Source: an uncultured Ignavibacteria bacterium
GTDB lineage: Bacteria > Bacteroidota > Ignavibacteria > Ignavibacteriales > Melioribacteraceae
Assembly (NCBI GenBank): GCA_937930275.1
Contig: CALGLM010000189.1
Coordinates: forward strand, 1 to 8,528
Reading direction: 5' to 3'
DNA length: 8,528 nt
The notes under the pieces were generated by a model. It searched no databases and was not told the DNA's origin. It saw nothing but the letters and a program-made list of their open reading frames with translations. Made by a program: the position numbers and the translations under genes. Shown in pieces: positions 6,208-8,528 of this stretch (positions are counted from its first letter, which is position 1; each line of letters starts with the position of its first letter).

Positions 6208-6341
6208 ACGGGAATAATTAAAAATAGCGGGGAATAAAAAATTTAATAAAACAATACAGTTATAAACCTATGCCTTAATAAACTAATTGCTTTAGTAAAA
6301 CAATTGGTAAAGCAATTTACCAACGGAATAATAAAAAATAA
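6208..6341 (+). repeat. Three degenerate copies of a CGG(G)(G)AATAA..AAAAA motif
   Basis: ACGGGAATAATTAAAAATA (6208-6226), GCGGGGAATAAAAAATTTAA (6227-6246) and ACGGAATAATAAAAAATAA (6323-6341) share a short G-run after C, then GAATAA and an A-tract. The first two are adjacent in direct orientation. The G clusters stand out in this AT-rich stretch. Role unknown. Confidence 0.4.
6285..6323 (+). promoter_or_regulatory. Two mutually exclusive stems (attenuator- or operator-like)
   Basis: AATTGCTTTA (6285-6294) is the exact complement of TAAAGCAATT (6308-6317), a 10-bp stem with a 13-nt loop. TTGGTAAA (6304-6311) is the exact complement of TTTACCAA (6316-6323), an 8-bp stem with a GCAA tetraloop. 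The stems share bases, so only one can form at a time in RNA. As DNA, either is an operator-like dyad. It lies about 245 bp before the TonB receptor start; whether it is transcribed is not known. Confidence 0.45.
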
Positions 6342-6475
6342 CATTTGATCTTAAACTTTAAACAAAAACGGGTTGTTTTGGCAAACAAACAAGACTATTT
6401 GTCTTATATAAAGAAAAATTATAATTTAAACGTTTAAGTAATTGTAAAAAAACAAATTATGAAAATTTTTAAGTT

Positions 6476-6481
6476 TATAAT
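6476..6481 (+). promoter_or_regulatory. Candidate -10 element upstream of the TonB receptor
   Basis: A perfect TATAAT lies 86 nt before the ATG at 6568. No good -35 is present at 16-18 bp; TTGTAA at 6442-6447 is too far (28 bp). In AT-rich DNA this may be chance. Confidence 0.25.
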
Positions 6482-6567
6482 ATTTGTTTTTTGTTAAAAA
6501 ATTGTTAATTTCATTATGTAAGATTTAAATAATAACCAATAACCTATCTTCCCTAACCGGAGGAACT

Positions 6568-8528
6568 ATGAAACACATTTTAAATTACTTTATTTTAACA
6601 CTATTGTTATTAACAAACATTACAGCAAGCCCGTATTTTGTGGGAACTACGGGAAAAATTGCGGGAAGAGTAATTGACCCTGCAACAAATGAAGGTATCC
6701 CTTTTGTGAATGTTGTGGTTATGGGTACTAATTACGGTGCGGCAACCGATATGGACGGATATTATTCCATTATCAACTTGCCTCCGGGTACTTATAAAAT
6801 TAAGGCAAGCGCAATAGGATACAACTCACAAACTGTCGATAATGTAAAAGTAAATATCGACTTGACCACTAAGATTGACTTTCAATTAACGGACGCAAGT
6901 GTTCAGTTAAAAGAAGACGTTGTGGTGGTTGCAACAAAACCCTTAGTACAAAAAGACGTAACTTCATCAACGGCAATAGTAGGGAGTGAATTAATTTCCG
7001 AATTGCCTATTACCGAAATTACGGACGTATTATCTTTACAAGCAGGTATAACTGTTGGTTCTGGCGGCGATCTTCATATACGTGGCGGTCGTAGCGGTCA
7101 AATAGCTTACCAAATAGACGGTGTTCCCGTTACAGATAGTTATGACGGAGGACTTGTTGTAGAAGTTAACTCATCTGCGGTTCAAGAAATGCAGGTTGTA
7201 AGTGGTGCATTTAATGCAGAATACGGACAAGCTCTTTCGGGTGTTGTTAACCTTGTTACTAAAGACGGTAGCAATAAATTTACCGGATCGGTAACGGCAT
7301 ATTCGGGTGATTACATTTCCAATAAAACGGATGTATTTTGGAATGTTGATGATATTGACCCGATTGCAATACGTAACATAGAAGGAAGTCTAAGCGGACC
7401 TATCATTAAAGATAAGATGTTCTTTTTTACTAACTTACGTTATTATTACAATACGGGATATTTTTATGGTAAAAGAGAATTTCTAACTACCGATAGAGCT
7501 GCTGAAGTGCCTAATTCAGGTGGTTCTCAATACACCTTTATTAAAAACGGTGACGGTTCTTACGTTCCGATGAACACAAGTGAACGATATTTTGGTCAAG
7601 CAAAAGTTAGTTACAATATGTTCCCGGGCTTTAAAGTAGGATATAACTTTATTGCTGATAGAAGAGAATATCAAAATTATAACGGTAACCGTTTAACGCC
7701 GGATAATAATTTGCATCGTTTTGAAAAGTCTTATTCAAATATCTTTTCAATTAACCATGCAGTATCAAATTCAAGTTTTTATAACTTAAACATAAGTTAT
7801 TACTTTAAAGATTATCAACATTATTTATTTGAAAATATTTATACAGGCGATCCTACTCGTCCCACTTTATATGTTGATAATACAGTTTTACAAACTCCGC
7901 CGTATAGCTACAGCGTAGGCGGTACAGATAACAGCCGTTTTACTCGTAACAGCGGTACTTACGTTGCAAAATTAGATTGGGTATCTCAGTTAACTCAAGA
8001 AATTAACTTGCAATTTGGCGGCGAATTTAAGAAACATAGATTTTATTATGAAAGTATTAATTTAATTCCGATGACCGATGAAAACGGTCAAAAAGTTACT
8101 CCGTATAATGTAACAATACCTAATATTACTACGACGGATTATAATAAATATTTACACCAACCGATTGAAGCATCGGCTTATGCACAGGCAAAATTTGAAG
8201 CATTTAGTCTTATCTTTAATATAGGTGTTCGTTTTGATATGTTTGATCCGGATGGTGTTACATTAAACGATCCGAGTGATCCTAACATTAACAATCCGTT
8301 AAAACCGGAAAACATTGCAAAAACAATGTCTGAAAGAGAATCGTATTGGTATAAAGACGCTGAAGTAAAATACCAGTTAAGTCCGCGTTTAGGTTTGGCT
8401 TTCCCAATTACCGAAACCGGTGTAATACATTTTTCTTACGGTCATTTTTTCCAACTACCCCCGTATGAATTGTTATATACAAATCCGGAATTTGAAATCG
8501 GAAACGGTTCGGGTAACCAAGGGTTATT
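6568..8528 (+). CDS. TonB-dependent outer-membrane receptor, 3' end beyond the window
   Basis: The frame is open from ATG 6568 to the window edge (653 codons plus 2 bases, no stop), so the C-terminal barrel is missing. A strong SD, GGAGG (6559-6563), lies 4 nt upstream. Residues 1-20 are a signal peptide (cleavage near NITA|SPYF). A carboxypeptidase-regulatory-like domain follows (about 29-109), with GKIAGRVIDPATNEGIPF and the TDMDGYYSIINLPPGTY block at 60-76. Then comes a TonB-box-like EDVVVVA (116-122) and a plug domain (about 126-235) with LHIRGGRSGQIAYQIDGVPV (169-188) and FNAEYGQALSGVVNLVTKDG (215-234). The rest shows aromatic-rich barrel strands, with SGPIIKDKMFFFTNLRYYY marking an early strand pair. 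Such Oar/SusC-like receptors take up large substrates, using the proton-motive force via TonB. No SusD-like partner is visible, so a SusC pairing is unproven and the substrate is unknown. Its long 5' region suggests regulation. Confidence 0.93.
   Translation, partial: MKHILNYFILTLLLLTNITASPYFVGTTGKIAGRVIDPATNEGIPFVNVVVMGTNYGAATDMDGYYSIINLPPGTYKIKASAIGYNSQTVDNVKVNIDLTTKIDFQLTDASVQLKEDVVVVATKPLVQKDVTSSTAIVGSELISELPITEITDVLSLQAGITVGSGGDLHIRGGRSGQIAYQIDGVPVTDSYDGGLVVEVNSSAVQEMQVVSGAFNAEYGQALSGVVNLVTKDGSNKFTGSVTAYSGDYISNKTDVFWNVDDIDPIAIRNIEGSLSGPIIKDKMFFFTNLRYYYNTGYFYGKREFLTTDRAAEVPNSGGSQYTFIKNGDGSYVPMNTSERYFGQAKVSYNMFPGFKVGYNFIADRREYQNYNGNRLTPDNNLHRFEKSYSNIFSINHAVSNSSFYNLNISYYFKDYQHYLFENIYTGDPTRPTLYVDNTVLQTPPYSYSVGGTDNSRFTRNSGTYVAKLDWVSQLTQEINLQFGGEFKKHRFYYESINLIPMTDENGQKVTPYNVTIPNITTTDYNKYLHQPIEASAYAQAKFEAFSLIFNIGVRFDMFDPDGVTLNDPSDPNINNPLKPENIAKTMSERESYWYKDAEVKYQLSPRLGLAFPITETGVIHFSYGHFFQLPPYELLYTNPEFEIGNGSGNQGL

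Larger units (their letters stand above)
5980..6567. other. 588-bp AT-rich divergent intergenic region
   Basis: No convincing gene is seen on either strand; stops are frequent in all frames. The region separates the leftward arginine decarboxylase from the rightward TonB receptor and must hold both promoters. It contains a bulged hairpin near the decarboxylase (6012-6038), a CGG-GAATAA motif repeated three times (6208-6341), two overlapping stems (6285-6323), a small AAGAC/GTCTT dyad (6391-6405) and a TATAAT (6476-6481). A long 5' leader or an unannotated small RNA is possible. I recognise no known riboswitch, including the cobalamin type often found before TonB receptors. Confidence 0.6.

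Noticed and set aside
5980..6567. Cobalamin or other known riboswitch before the TonB receptor
   Set aside because: None of the conserved riboswitch cores I know is recognisable, and the region is too poor in G and C for typical cobalamin elements.
5980..6567. CRISPR array or insertion-sequence remnant in the long gap
   Set aside because: The repeats are short, degenerate and unevenly spaced, and there are no terminal inverted repeats or transposase fragments.

Overview
The window looks like ordinary chromosomal DNA from an AT-rich member of the Bacteroidota/Ignavibacteriota/Chlorobiota group. The gene content points there: a PorV/PorQ-family outer-membrane protein, a TonB-dependent receptor with an N-terminal carboxypeptidase-regulatory-like domain, a pyruvoyl-dependent arginine decarboxylase and a cofactor-independent phosphoglycerate mutase. 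Placement rests on protein families only; no rRNA or tRNA is present. The first 45 bases are not biological: they match the 3' end of the Illumina P5/TruSeq universal adapter, so the contig starts in untrimmed adapter and the first gene is cut there.

Layout. (1) 46-1890, minus strand: an apparent three-gene operon, transcribed as a short cytosolic TPM-domain protein (TTG start), then a Tat-exported NAPE-PLD-like metallo-beta-lactamase-fold hydrolase, then a secreted Blc-type lipocalin. The last two overlap by 4 bp (ATGA). (2) 1891-2061: a 171-bp divergent promoter region holding two copies of TTAGCAAAATT, each inside a dyad. (3) 2062-5380, plus strand: gpmI, then after 95 bp a PorV/PorQ-family barrel protein, then 5 bp later a small lipoprotein. 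(4) 5382-5411: a hairpin shared by two converging genes, probably a two-way terminator. (5) 5434-5979, minus strand: pyruvoyl-dependent arginine decarboxylase with a TTG start and a strong Shine-Dalgarno. (6) 5980-6567: 588 bp of very AT-rich noncoding DNA between divergent genes, with several dyads, including two mutually exclusive stems, and a repeated CGG-GAATAA motif. (7) 6568 to the window end, plus strand: a TonB-dependent receptor, 653 codons visible, still open at the edge.

How the parts may work together. The lipocalin and the NAPE-PLD-like hydrolase are tightly coupled and both carry export signals, so they may form a periplasmic module that releases and carries a lipid or lysolipid. 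The PorV-like protein and the lipoprotein are very probably co-translated, which suggests a shared outer-membrane role. gpmI (glycolysis) and the arginine decarboxylase (agmatine/polyamine synthesis) are housekeeping or metabolic genes with no obvious functional tie to their neighbours. I see no clear new defence, mobile or CRISPR system. The most unusual items are the hydrolase-lipocalin pair, the uncharacterised lipoprotein paired with the PorV-like protein, and the structured 588-bp intergenic region.
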